This document shows positions 1 through 8,216 of a stretch of DNA of 46,728 nt, in pieces (positions within the stretch are counted from its first letter, which is position 1; every line of letters begins with the position of its first letter). The position numbers were made by a program, and so were the translations under genes. A model generated the notes under the pieces. That model was not told where the DNA came from, ran no database searches, and saw only the letters and a list, made by a program, of their open reading frames with translations. This DNA is from Dehalococcoidales bacterium. Lineage in GTDB: Bacteria; Chloroflexota; Dehalococcoidia; Dehalococcoidales; JAFGLR01. The stretch lies in assembly GCA_016927955.1 (NCBI GenBank), contig JAFGLR010000134.1:1-46728 (forward strand). The letters are read 5' to 3'.

Positions 1-801
1 ATTCTGGATTAGCTGGTCGACCCCGATTTTACCAACGTCATGGAGTAAGCTACCACAACGGAGGTCTTCCAAATCTTCTTTGGACAAACACATTTTATTG
101 CCTATGCACATAGTGATATCAGTTACTCGACGAGAGTGTCCGGCGGTGTATTTATCTTTCGCTTCCAGCGCGAATACCAAAGACTCCATGGCACGAAGAG
201 AAAGTGTTCGGAGGTCTCTTTCCGCTTTCTTGCGTTCATTGACTTCCAATCTTAGTTGCATCGCCTGTTGTTGTAATTCATAGGCTGTTTTGGTTAATAG
301 TTTCTGCATTTTACCCTGCCTGCCGATAACAAAACTTACAATGATACTAAACCCGACGACACCTAACTCAAGCCATGTGTTAAATGCGGCAGGCGGGGTA
401 AAAAGAAGGGGCGAAAATAATACCAAAGCTAATACAACAGACGTGATGATCCCGTTTAATATGCCGAGACGCCAGGCGGCTACAGTAACACATAAAATAT
501 AAAATGTACGATAGCCGGCAACAAAAAAAGCATATTCCCAATCAGGTAGGGGGGCTACTCCAGCTAGTATGGCAAGTTTAGGTGCATAACAAAAAATACC
601 CATAAGGATTGCCAGGATAACAACATACCAAAAATAACGGTCACGTAAGATATTACTATTTCGTTGTAAATGTTGTAGTATTTCTGAAGGGTTATCACCG
701 GAATCCTTATTAATACCGGCCGGTATGTTATCTTGATTGAGTCGGATATTATTTTGGTTATTCATTTTGGTCGGATAAACAAGCCTTCTCTGATTTAGCA
801 T
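1..801 (-). CDS. HD-GYP domain membrane protein (3' end outside window)
   Basis: The reading frame is open from 801 to the window edge (267 codons), so the C-terminus is missing. It has a polar N-terminus, then about four hydrophobic segments (roughly residues 58-165), a short coiled-coil-like linker rich in Q, R and E, and the start of an HD-GYP domain (KDKYTAGHSRRV, then LLHDVGKIG with the HD pair). The family hydrolyses cyclic di-GMP or related nucleotides, here tied to the membrane. Start at 801 was chosen for the upstream GGTGAG; an in-frame ATG at 765 lacks a ribosome site. The ORF track omits it because the frame has no stop inside the window. The family is clear; the signal sensed is unknown. 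Confidence 0.85.
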   Translation of the reverse strand, partial: MLNQRRLVYPTKMNNQNNIRLNQDNIPAGINKDSGDNPSEILQHLQRNSNILRDRYFWYVVILAILMGIFCYAPKLAILAGVAPLPDWEYAFFVAGYRTFYILCVTVAAWRLGILNGIITSVVLALVLFSPLLFTPPAAFNTWLELGVVGFSIIVSFVIGRQGKMQKLLTKTAYELQQQAMQLRLEVNERKKAERDLRTLSLRAMESLVFALEAKDKYTAGHSRRVTDITMCIGNKMCLSKEDLEDLRCGSLLHDVGKIGVDQLIQN

Positions 802-1109
802 TTCACTCACCACACCGATTGTTTTGTATAAATTGATTAGACTACATTAACAACCGAATAATTAATGAATAATTAGTATTACCAGACGTTCGGCAAAAAA
901 TTTAACAACTATTATGACGCTATTATAATGTACCAAAAACTATCGGATATTTAAATAATATTATAGTACTATGCTGAGGCAAATTAAGGTTACTTTAGTA
1001 CTAAGAAGGGGCGATATTGACATCCAGGAATAAACTTAAAATTAGGCAATTATCCCCTCTTAACACGTAGGAGGCAAAATGTCACTCGAATATTCAAAGC
1101 AACATTACA

Positions 1110-1406
1110 CTATTCTTGCTCAAGAATTTTTGGATTATGTTTTAGATAACGATATGCCTTTAAGAAAGCGTAAACCATTGCCCTTGCGACTGCTTTATCG
1201 TGTAATCGCTCTTTGTACTCATCCAATGTTAAACCTTCGGCTTGCTTTGATAAGGAGGGGTTTCTATGTGCCAAACCGTCACGATAATCAGGGGAATCCA
1301 ATTCTTTTAGAATCAAGCCCATTTCTTTCCGCTCTTGTTTCAGTCTATGAAGAAAGACATCCACAATCTCGGCAATTAATTTCTCAGTCTCATCTTGCGA
1401 AGGCAT
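1110..1406 (-). CDS. Hypothetical charged helical protein inside the inverted-repeat element
   Basis: 98 aa, not recognised. The composition is plausible for a folded helical protein, with many K, E, R and L residues and a regular amphipathic pattern. AAGGAG sits about 4 nt before the ATG. The opposite strand carries a competing ORF (1079-1456) that also has a good ribosome site, but its product is rich in L, R, H and P as antisense frames often are, so the minus strand is preferred. It lies wholly within the 1045-1680 element and may be its passenger or a truncated element gene. Confidence 0.4.
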   Translation of the reverse strand: MPSQDETEKLIAEIVDVFLHRLKQERKEMGLILKELDSPDYRDGLAHRNPSLSKQAEGLTLDEYKERLHDKAVARAMVYAFLKAYRYLKHNPKILEQE

Positions 1407-1457
1407 ATAACTCCTTCTTTATGTGGTGGGTATTGGTGAAGACCAATGAATTATAGG

Positions 1458-1574
1458 TTAAACTTTCTTTGGATAGTCTTGATTATGGCTAGTAAAGCAA
1501 CTGCCGTTAACGGTTGTTCTACATTTGCCACAATCAACAGCAAAGCGATTATTGCTTCGATTAACTTCATACAT
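1458..1574 (-). CDS. Possible 38-aa cysteine-containing small protein
   Basis: A short frame, too short for the ORF track: MYEVNRSNNRF, then a CGKC pair and a further Cys. GGAGGT lies about 12 nt upstream of the ATG, rather far. It sits between the inner 13-bp inverted repeats of the element and upstream of the 98-aa ORF on the same strand. It could be a half zinc ribbon or chance. Confidence 0.25.
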   Translation of the reverse strand: MYEVNRSNNRFAVDCGKCRTTVNGSCFTSHNQDYPKKV

Positions 1575-1827
1575 AGGAATGTTTAAGTGACCTCCGAATA
1601 ATCGTTAGCACAACTGAATTTACCAATACCCACCTCTATGCTATTTTACCATAATTACGTGCTATAAGGGGATAATTGCGTAAAATTAAACTTAAGGATA
1701 AACAGTACATTATCATTGATAATGCCGTATAGATAAATTATATTGACATTAAATGAGTTATCCGTTCGGTGATTCATTTGGTTAGCATAGCTGAATATAT
1801 TATAGACTAATTATATGGGAGGTTAGT

Positions 1828-2274
1828 ATGAAAAAAGTATTAGTGGCGTACTTCAGTCTAACAGGGAACACGGAGAAGATGGCTCAATTCATTGCGGAAG
1901 GAGTTCGCATTAGCGGCCAACAAGCTGTAATAAAAAGGATATCCGATATTAAAACAATCGATGACCTGAATAATTATGACGGATATATCTTCGGTTCGCC
2001 GACCTATCACCGGGATATAACGGAAACCGTAAAAACATTCCTGTTTTTCGCCCGGAAAGGTAATCTGGCCGGGAAATTGGCAGGTGCTTTCGGCTCCTAT
2101 ACTCACAGCGGTGATGCCCCGAGCATCGTTTTTGAAACGATGGAATACGTTTATAAGATGGTACCTTTCAAACTCAGTTCTTTCCGGTTGAAGGATGACG
2201 TTATCGATACCACCGAAGGGATGCGGGCTTGCCACGACTACGGACGGGTTTTCGGAGAAGAAATAGAAAAGTGA
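1828..2274 (+). CDS. Flavodoxin family protein
   Basis: 148 aa. The N-terminus KKVLVAYFSLTGNTEKMA is the flavodoxin FMN-phosphate loop (S/T-x-T-G-N-T) after the first beta strand. FGSPTYHRD near residue 58 and GAFGSYTHSGDAP near residue 90 match the other FMN-contacting loops. The length is that of a stand-alone short-chain flavodoxin, a soluble one-electron carrier. A good GGGAGG ribosome site precedes the ATG. It is a single gene, convergent with the lipoprotein gene and separated from it by a terminator. Its partner enzyme is not evident. Confidence 0.85.
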   Translation: MKKVLVAYFSLTGNTEKMAQFIAEGVRISGQQAVIKRISDIKTIDDLNNYDGYIFGSPTYHRDITETVKTFLFFARKGNLAGKLAGAFGSYTHSGDAPSIVFETMEYVYKMVPFKLSSFRLKDDVIDTTEGMRACHDYGRVFGEEIEK

Positions 2275-2279
2275 TGTAA

Positions 2280-2306
2280 AAGGCTGGGGAGTATTCCCCA
2301 GCCTTA
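2280..2306. terminator. Bidirectional intrinsic terminator between convergent genes
   Basis: AGGCTGGGGA and TCCCCAGCCT form a perfect 10-bp stem with a GTAT loop. A-rich sequence lies before it and TTAATA after it. Its position between the convergent flavodoxin and chagasin-like genes suits termination from both sides. Confidence 0.8.
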
Positions 2307-2327
2307 ATACGTTAAGAGAAAACGATT

Positions 2328-2795
2328 TTATTTAACGATTATAGTCAATTCAAAAGTCCGGACGCCCTTTTCACCACCTTCCCAAGGTCGGTCATAGCTT
2401 AAATTAACTTTTACCGTACCGGTTTGGCTAGCTTTAAATGTCCATTCCTCAGTACCTCCTGCAGCTACCATAGGTGTATCATCTTGGGTTTGCGGTTCGA
2501 TGTACTGATGGCCGGTCTGTGTTAATATATCGGCATCACTAATAACTGCCTGTTCCGTCCAGCTAAAACCGGTGGTGGCATTGGAATCCAGAATAATAGT
2601 GATGGTATCTCCGTCTTTTACTTCAATTTGTTTCGTAATATTAGCAGACCCGTTAAAATCTTCGTCCGTAGCAACGACCTGATGGTACTCAGGAGAGGGG
2701 GGCGTAGTGTTATCCGCAGCATTATTTGCACTACATGCACCGAGGAATAAAACTAGTCCGGTTAACATTATGGTGGCCAAAGTTCTAATTTTCAT
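2328..2795 (-). CDS. Chagasin-like (I42 family) protease inhibitor lipoprotein
   Basis: 155 aa. A signal peptide ends in lipobox LGAC (Cys at about residue 21), so the protein is predicted to be lipid-anchored outside the membrane. The mature domain carries the three chagasin loops: NATTGFSW, GGTEEWTFKA and YDRPWE, which in this family insert into the active-site cleft of papain-like cysteine proteases. Length and loop order agree with inhibitor family I42. A protective role against secreted cysteine proteases is inferred from the family. Confidence 0.85.
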   Translation of the reverse strand: MKIRTLATIMLTGLVLFLGACSANNAADNTTPPSPEYHQVVATDEDFNGSANITKQIEVKDGDTITIILDSNATTGFSWTEQAVISDADILTQTGHQYIEPQTQDDTPMVAAGGTEEWTFKASQTGTVKVNLSYDRPWEGGEKGVRTFELTIIVK

Positions 2796-2978
2796 ATTTA
2801 TTTCTCCTTTTTCTTGTTTCTAAAAATATATACGTGAAATAAGAAAAAGGATTACAACGTTAATAGTCGGATAGGGTCAATACAAACGTAGATACGATAC
2901 AAAGGATAAAAATCCTTTGGACAGGATAATCATCAGGTGTTATAATATGCCCTACCCGAGTTCGATGGAGGTGTAATA

Positions 2979-3401
2979 ATGCCGACAATAAAGGTAGAAT
3001 TCACCGCAGACGTCAAAGCTAAAGCAGAAAGACTCTGGGATATACTCACCGACGTGTCATCCTGGCCCCAATGGCTAAAAACAACCTACGTAAAACAGGA
3101 TATATCAGGGCCGTTAGCAGAAGGCGCTACCTTTACCGCAGAACTCGGTGGTATCAGATGGAATCTTACCATAATAAAAGCCAAGAAACCGGAACTAATT
3201 CGCTGGAAGGGACGGCGTTTTGGTATCGAGGCTATTCATGAATGGGAATTTATTGAAGACGGTGAAAATACAAGAATAGTAACCAGAGAGAGTATGACCG
3301 GTTGGATTGCCATTCTTACCTATCCGGTAACAAAACCGAGATTATCGAAATACGATGAGAAATGGCTGGCCGGCCTTAAAACAAAAGCGGAAAGCCTGTG
3401 A
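2979..3401 (+). CDS. SRPBCC (START/polyketide cyclase-like) family protein
   Basis: 140 aa. The opening strand followed by KAKAERLWDILTDVSSWPQWLKT is the usual SRPBCC start. A central beta sheet (WNLTIIKAKKPELIRWKG) and a C-terminal helix follow. Members bind hydrophobic ligands in a deep cavity; no specific function can be read here. GGAGGTG stands 6 nt upstream of the ATG. It is monocistronic and convergent with the aminotransferase. Confidence 0.75.
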   Translation: MPTIKVEFTADVKAKAERLWDILTDVSSWPQWLKTTYVKQDISGPLAEGATFTAELGGIRWNLTIIKAKKPELIRWKGRRFGIEAIHEWEFIEDGENTRIVTRESMTGWIAILTYPVTKPRLSKYDEKWLAGLKTKAESL

Positions 3402-3449
3402 ATATTTAAACGGCATTAGATAGTGTATTTAAAATTAACCGGCAAAATC

Positions 3450-4760
3450 CTAAATAATTGCACAATCTTTACAGGCAAAAAGTATGTTATTAAACAACTT
3501 TTCTAATTTATCAAAGGGAGTTGAGGCGAAGGCAATGCGTAGTATATTTTTGTCGCTGTAGCAAATAACCCCGGTACTGTATTTATTTAAAAGTAACTCC
3601 CAAACTCTATCTGCACTGGTATTTTTCAGCTTGACGCACATGAAATACCCGGAATTAAAAGGTAAAGCCTCGAAATATTCTTCATACTCCGGATGTGCTG
3701 CAAATACGGACTTGACCCGTAAATATCGTTTTCCAATTTCCTTTTTATTATTCTCCTTTTCCTTCTCATGGCTTTCAGAGATAAGTCCATGGAGAAAGAT
3801 AGACTGGGAAAGGTGAGGTGAATTAGATATATTTCCTCTTATGGCTCCGGCAGTCTTAGATTCAAAAGCTTTATAAAGTTCCGGCGTACCATTCTTAATG
3901 CCATAAGTGATGAATCCTATACGTAAACCCCAGGCATACTCTTCTTTGGTTATGCCATCTACTTTAACGGCAAGTATATTCTCATGGCAATTCGCTAATT
4001 TAGAGAATAACGATTCGGTCATTATGGCATCTTCAAAGAAAAGCCCGAAGTAAGAATCATCCAAGATTACGACCAGTTTGTTACCGGAAACGGCGGCTTC
4101 TTTTAAGATACGGACTATTTCTTGCCCCTCTGTTTCCGTAGGTGTGTATCCTGAGGGATTATTAGGGAAATTTAAGAGCACTATTTTTTTACCTATAGGA
4201 CCTGAATTCACCTCTTCCTTGAAGGAATCAATATCAAAAGCTCTGTTTTTAAATAGATTAAATAATCTTAAAATTACCCCATAAGCATTAGAGAATACCA
4301 GGTCGTAATTCTCCCAATACAGGTCGGATAGGATTATCTCATCCGTATCATCAAAAAATAAGTAACCTACGATACTTAAACCGTTTGTTACGCCGCAGGT
4401 GACTACCGGCAGGCTAATTTCTTGTGTATTCAGGGAATGATTTTTTAATTTTATCAGGTCCCTCCATTTGTCCCGTAAGGGCTTGATTCCTTCACTCGGA
4501 GCATAGGGAAAGGCATCTTTAGCATCAATATTTAAAAGGCGGGAAATACTCGGTAAGACCATCGGTTTCCCGTCGTCATTATAGGCCGTGCCTACCGTAG
4601 CATTGATTTCTTTACCCTTAGCTGCAGCTCCCTGAGCCAGGATTCCTTTTGCAGGAAAATAAATGGCTTTACCTTTTTTGGACAATAGCTCATAGGCTGT
4701 TTGATTATGATTTTCGATAATACGATTGAGCTCGACGGCTTGTGGGTTAAATCCGGACAT
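3450..4760 (-). CDS. PLP-dependent aminotransferase class I/II
   Basis: 436 aa, the usual size of a fold-type I aminotransferase. Visible features are LLNFPNNPSGYTPT (substrate/PLP loop with the NPSG motif), VVILDDSYFGLF (PLP-ring aspartate and tyrosine), and DGITKEEYAWGLRIGF, where the Lys should form the Schiff base and the Arg bind PLP phosphate. The N-terminal AKGILAQGAAAKGK is unusual and resembles aminotransferases with extended N-termini. The amino donor and product cannot be deduced. It is a single gene. Confidence 0.85.
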   Translation of the reverse strand: MSGFNPQAVELNRIIENHNQTAYELLSKKGKAIYFPAKGILAQGAAAKGKEINATVGTAYNDDGKPMVLPSISRLLNIDAKDAFPYAPSEGIKPLRDKWRDLIKLKNHSLNTQEISLPVVTCGVTNGLSIVGYLFFDDTDEIILSDLYWENYDLVFSNAYGVILRLFNLFKNRAFDIDSFKEEVNSGPIGKKIVLLNFPNNPSGYTPTETEGQEIVRILKEAAVSGNKLVVILDDSYFGLFFEDAIMTESLFSKLANCHENILAVKVDGITKEEYAWGLRIGFITYGIKNGTPELYKAFESKTAGAIRGNISNSPHLSQSIFLHGLISESHEKEKENNKKEIGKRYLRVKSVFAAHPEYEEYFEALPFNSGYFMCVKLKNTSADRVWELLLNKYSTGVICYSDKNILRIAFASTPFDKLEKLFNNILFACKDCAII

Positions 4761-4910
4761 AAACTACTCCCTTGATTTTAATCTGTTAATATTTTACATT
4801 ATAACGTTTTTTCAACATAGAATCATTTCTCTTTTTAAAAATATTCTATTATGCAAAAGAAGTAATTTAACGAATAAATAGTATTTTCACACCGATTAGA
4901 CTAAGCAAAT

Positions 4911-5131
4911 TGGAGAGGCTCCGGGCATCACCTCGGATAAGTTTGATGTAGAACAATACCGCATAGAGCCGGATGTAGAACTGGAGCGTAGAAAAAGAGA
5001 TACTAATAATAATGTTACTAAATGATAGCCCGATTATGACAGGCAAGATAGCTCTGGACTATCTTTACGGATTTCTTGGTTACAATACGCGTTTGAATAA
5101 AATGGGAAAAGAGGCGGAAGGCAATCTATAA
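4911..5131 (+). pseudogene. Remnant of two overlapping genes (unidentified)
   Basis: A frame ending at about 5025 reads as a plausible protein tail (ITSDKFDVEQYRIEPDVE, then a basic end). It overlaps a 39-codon frame starting at ATG 5012 (ALDYLYGFLGYNTRLNKMG). The overlap is what one expects of operon genes, but no full-length gene is present upstream and the family is not recognised. I read it as a decayed pair or two short hypothetical genes. The rest of 4761-5174 is AT-rich with nothing further visible. Confidence 0.3.
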
Positions 5132-5174
5132 GAAGCAACCGGCATCTCATAGACATATACTGGCGGGCTAAGTA

Positions 5175-5420
5175 TTAATATTTTATTTCTTCCTTATAGC
5201 AAATCTGCTTGCAGTCAAAACAATAATACGGCTGCATTCTAATACCACGGAATACTTTTACGGTACCCTGGGCTTTGATTTTCGTGCTGCCGCAGTGGAC
5301 GCAACCGATGCCATCATTACGTTTTACTACCGGTTTAGGCCGTGGTGCGTTTATAATATCCGATAGTGTAAATTCAGGCAATTTCTTTGGTGTTTGTTTA
5401 TGTGGTTTCTTCTGTCCCAA
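5175..5420 (-). CDS. Small zinc-ribbon protein
   Basis: 81 aa. A basic, Pro/Lys-rich N-terminus is followed by CVHCGSTKIKAQG and, 25 residues later, YYCFDCKQ: two CxxC knuckles forming one zinc ribbon. The start is TTG (5420), with AGGAAA about 7 nt upstream. The ribbon resembles those in transposase N-termini and transcription-associated small proteins, but no catalytic domain follows. Function is unknown. Confidence 0.6.
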   Translation of the reverse strand: MGQKKPHKQTPKKLPEFTLSDIINAPRPKPVVKRNDGIGCVHCGSTKIKAQGTVKVFRGIRMQPYYCFDCKQICYKEEIKY

Positions 5421-5497
5421 TGTAATTTCCTATTGTAAAATAGTGTGTAATTTAATTCGGTATGGTGATTGAATCATAACCGGCCTACGAGTAAATA

Positions 5498-6316
5498 TTA
5501 ACGCCACGTTATAACGGGATCCTTTCGCGTCGGAATCCGGTGATACTTATGTTTCGGGTAGCCGACTAACATACTTCCAAAATTCGAATGACCTTCAGGT
5601 AAGGTTAAGGCTTCTTTAACCGGAGGAAACTCAGCTGATAACATGGTATAACCACTCCAACAAGTACCCACGCCGATGCTCCTGGCTGTTAATTCTAAAA
5701 AGGTTAAGGCAGCAGCACAGGCTGGCGGGGCTACAATATCATCCGACTTAGCATGAGTAATTATTAAGACCGGGGCATGATGCAGGAGTACATCTTTCCC
5801 GTTTTCCTGTCCTTCCAATATCAATTGCATATGTGCCTCTGCGGCTAATTCCGGCTGGTTTGCAATCATAAACCGTAAAAATTCGGTAATTGCGCTTCTA
5901 ATTTTGTCTAATCTATCAGGATTCTCTATCACGAGCCACTCTACACATTGGTTGTTGCCGGCTGTAGGAGCGTAACGGGCTACATCGATTAACTTATTTA
6001 TAATTTCCTTTGATACCGGCTTTTTCTTAAATAACCTTATGGAACGGCGGCTCTTCAGGAGTTGTTCACACTGTTCAGGACTGATTTGCAGTCCGTTTTG
6101 TACAGGCACACATTTTTCGACTGGTACCGCGCGGTGGGTTAGGCTGCCGGTAGGGCATGCGGCGACGCAATGACCGCACCTGACACAAGCTGTTTCGATA
6201 AACGGTACCGGTGAGGGGAATTCGTTGGCTCGAAACTCGATTAATCCTATCCTGCACTCTTCGGTACAGATACCACATTTGGTACACGTATTTTGATTTA
6301 CTTCGATAAACTGCAT
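5498..6316 (-). CDS. Nitroreductase with N-terminal 2[4Fe-4S] ferredoxin domain
   Basis: 272 aa. Residues about 10-55 carry two [4Fe-4S] motifs (CTKCGICTEEC and CVRCGHCVAACP). From about residue 85 (LLKSRRSIRLFKKKPV) a nitroreductase fold follows, with YAPTAGNNQCVEW as FMN loop and GVGTCWSGY in the second half. Such fusions in anaerobes feed electrons from the clusters to FMN to reduce nitro compounds, enones or flavins; the substrate here is unknown. The ATG is preceded by AGAAGGTAGG. Expression appears independent. Confidence 0.9.
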   Translation of the reverse strand: MQFIEVNQNTCTKCGICTEECRIGLIEFRANEFPSPVPFIETACVRCGHCVAACPTGSLTHRAVPVEKCVPVQNGLQISPEQCEQLLKSRRSIRLFKKKPVSKEIINKLIDVARYAPTAGNNQCVEWLVIENPDRLDKIRSAITEFLRFMIANQPELAAEAHMQLILEGQENGKDVLLHHAPVLIITHAKSDDIVAPPACAAALTFLELTARSIGVGTCWSGYTMLSAEFPPVKEALTLPEGHSNFGSMLVGYPKHKYHRIPTRKDPVITWR

Positions 6317-6396
6317 TTTTACCTACCTTCTCTTGGTTCTCGTTTTCATAGGAATAGCGGTTTTAAACAACAATTTGTTGCGTATTTGTTTATACT

Positions 6397-6687
6397 TTAG
6401 GTATCACATTCCTGGTAAACGTTTATTTCCGGAGGCCCTGCCTCAAATTGTTTGGCTTTTCCCATAAATGCCTGAAAATGTGGCGTCGAACCGTGGTATT
6501 TTAACGCTTCCTCATTCTCATACTTTTCATAGACAAAATATTGGTTAGGATTTTGAGTATGGCGGTTAAGCACATAAGCGATTGCACCGGGGTCCTTGCG
6601 TACTTTTAGAGCAAGTTCACGGAATTCCTTTTCGAATTCATTACCCTTACCGGTGATTACCTTGATTACTGCGGTAACGACTAACAT
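6397..6687 (-). CDS. Antibiotic biosynthesis monooxygenase (ABM) domain protein, copy 1
   Basis: 96 aa, a single ferredoxin-like ABM domain. MLVVTAVIKVITGKGNEFEKEF, LNRHTQNPNQYFVYEKYE and HFQAF are typical of small YgiN/HmoA-like dimeric proteins that bind quinones, haem or polyketide-like substrates. An AAAGGAGG ribosome site is present. A close paralogue lies at 8731-9018, and both genes are followed on their start side by a tRNA-Met-derived repeat. The substrate is unknown. Confidence 0.85.
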   Translation of the reverse strand: MLVVTAVIKVITGKGNEFEKEFRELALKVRKDPGAIAYVLNRHTQNPNQYFVYEKYENEEALKYHGSTPHFQAFMGKAKQFEAGPPEINVYQECDT

Positions 6688-6730
6688 ATATAAAGCGCCT
6701 CCTTTGTACTTGTTACTGCGTAGAATAGTT

Positions 6731-6770
6731 GTGGTAATTAAATCCGGCCTATTGGCCGAGGGCTTCTGAC
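6731..6770 (-). repeat. Degenerate tRNA-Met 3'-part copy, the most diverged
   Basis: Begins GTGGT like the tRNA 3' end. Over 31 positions (AAATCCGGCC..CGAGGGCTTCTGA) it differs from the intact gene at about 8. Same orientation as the tRNA at 10335-10406. It lies 44 bp from the start of ABM copy 1. Confidence 0.55.
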
Positions 6771-6839
6771 AGCAAAGCTTCGTGAGTGATAGTATAGCAT
6801 CTATATTAAATATCCTTCAAATACTATTTCCGAAATAAT

Positions 6840-7034
6840 TTAGCGTCTTATCATGCCCAATCCGTTACATTTAGAGCAAATTTTATAATTCAGTTTCGGT
6901 TTTTCCTGTTTACCGAATATTCTGGAAAAAATACCGGGGTTATCCTCAAGATACGATTTATTCGGTGACTTAGATTCAGGCAGGATTATTTCACCGGTTC
7001 CGTCACAATTCGGACATTTTATCAACTCTTGCAT
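6840..7034 (-). CDS. Small DnaJ-type zinc-finger (CxxCxGxG) protein
   Basis: 64 aa. It has one CPNCDGTGEI motif at the N-terminus and CSKCNGLGMI at the C-terminus, the two halves of a DnaJ-like CxxCxGxG zinc centre, joined by a polar linker. No J domain is present. AAGGAAGG lies upstream of the ATG. Similar mini zinc fingers are often chaperone-like or fold helpers; no role can be assigned. It is flanked on both sides by tRNA-Met-derived repeats. Confidence 0.7.
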   Translation of the reverse strand: MQELIKCPNCDGTGEIILPESKSPNKSYLEDNPGIFSRIFGKQEKPKLNYKICSKCNGLGMIRR

Positions 7035-7110
7035 TTTTTAATATCCTTCCTTTATGTAAGTATTCATGTAGTAAGTATATTATAATACAAAATTACAGTT
7101 ACAGGGACCG

Positions 7111-7131
7111 GATTCGGACTACCGACTAAGG
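7111..7131 (-). repeat. Degenerate tRNA-Met 3'-part copy
   Basis: GATTCGGACTACCGACTAAG G matches the T-arm and variable-region part of the tRNA-Met gene at 20 of 21 positions, in the same orientation. The adjoining acceptor-stem part is eroded. Confidence 0.65.
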
Positions 7132-7376
7132 ATTAAGTGATTATCATCAAAAACTCGGAAATATTACGTATAATAAGAACTCGCTGGACTAATCAGAGTA
7201 AAAGCAACAGTTATAGGGAGAGATAATATTGTGATTCACCTGATTGTAACTAGTGGAAAAAGTTACTGCTATTTTTGGCAAGTTAGATATCTCTACGTTA
7301 CAATTAAAGATATAAGGAGTTGAGTAGATTATATTGTAATGATACTTATAAATTCGGCCTTGGGGAGGTATGTGGA

Positions 7377-8189
7377 ATGTTTAGGAAGGTACGGTTATTA
7401 TCACTCGGTTTTATTGTAATTTGCATTCTTGTTTCAACTTTAGGGTGTAAACAAACAGTAACTTACACCAATAATACGACACCGGCGTCTTCAACAAAAA
7501 CGAATTTACCCTTACTTGATATGGAAAGCCATGATTCTATAGAAACTGCATATTTTGCTTTAGGTTGATTCTGGGGTTCCGACTCCCGGTTTGGGAGTAT
7601 CGAAGGAGTTATTCGCACTCAGGCAGGATATTCGGGCGGCAGCTTATTAAATCCTACTTATCATAATCTCGGAGACCATAGTGAGACTGTTAGAATTGAT
7701 TACGATCCCACAGTTATCTCTTATGAACAACTGCTCGCTACATTTTGGAGTGCACATAATCCGATATATCCTAACGATTTAATCCAGTACCGGTCAGCAA
7801 TATTCTATGTAAACGATAAACAAAAGGAACAGGCGAATGCGGTTCTAAAGTCAGAAGAAGAGAGATTAGGAATGACTTTATATACGGATATTGAACCATA
7901 CGGTAATTTTTATGTAGCAGAGGACTATCATCAAAAATATAATTTGCGCCAGGTATCTCTTTTAGCAAACGAGCTATATGCTATTTATCCAAACCCGGCG
8001 GATTTCAGAGATTCTACAGCCGCTGCCAGATTAAACGGATATAGCGTTGGATATGGCAATATGAATGTACTATTAAAGACCATCGGTAGCCTTGGCCTTT
8101 CAGAGGCGGGTAAAAATGATTTACTGCAAATTGTTGGGGACAGTCTAACTCCAGGATGTCCGGTGGCAGTTTGTCCGAGCAACGAATGA
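7377..8189 (+). CDS. msrA: Selenoprotein MsrA (Sec-containing peptide-methionine (S)-S-oxide reductase), lipoprotein
   Basis: 270 aa when the TGA at 7566-7568 is read as selenocysteine (Sec64). The catalytic motif of MsrA is GCFWG; here it is G-Sec-FWG followed by SDSRFGSIEGVIRTQAGYSGG, and the frame continues with MsrA-typical YHNLGDHSETVRIDYDP, FWSAHNP, QYRSAIFY and YHQKY up to 8189. A C-terminal GCPVAVCP could supply resolving cysteines. A signal peptide ends in lipobox TLGC, placing the enzyme outside the membrane, where it would repair oxidised methionine. Start 7377 was chosen for its GGGAGG; the track start at 7320 lacks one. The track splits the gene at the TGA. Confidence 0.9.
7582..7598 (+). 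promoter_or_regulatory. Candidate bacterial SECIS stem-loop of msrA
   Basis: ACTCCC and GGGAGT form a perfect 6-bp stem with loop GGTTT. The loop begins 19 nt after the TGA and has G as its first base. Both agree with the known bacterial SECIS pattern (small stem, G in the first two loop bases, loop roughly 16-37 nt from UGA). Confidence 0.75.
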
Positions 8190-8216
8190 CTTTAATTAAA
8201 AAGGTGATAAAGCGGT

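Larger units (their letters stand above)
1045..1680. mobile_element. Non-autonomous inverted-repeat element (MITE-like) with 8-bp target duplication
   Basis: The ends 1046-1069 and 1656-1679 form a terminal inverted repeat (21 of 24 positions match; core GCAATTATCCCCT). The same 8-mer TAAAATTA lies just outside each end (1037-1044 and 1681-1688), as expected of a target-site duplication. Inside is a perfect 13-bp inverted pair, GGTGGGTATTGGT (1425-1437) and its complement (1622-1634). No transposase is present. It may be a MITE or an IS remnant of a family making 8-bp duplications; the family cannot be named. Confidence 0.6.

Noticed and set aside
1079-1456. 125-aa plus-strand ORF with a good ribosome site
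   Set aside because: Composition rich in L, R, H and P looks like an antisense shadow of the 98-aa minus-strand ORF. Kept only as an uncertainty.
5478-5492. A sixth tRNA-Met copy around CCGGCCTACGAG
   Set aside because: Too few matching bases to separate from chance.
7320-7568. msrA as a pseudogene (ORF ending at TGA 7566)
   Set aside because: The TGA lies exactly at the catalytic Cys, the frame is intact on both sides, and a SECIS-like stem-loop follows. Selenocysteine explains it better.
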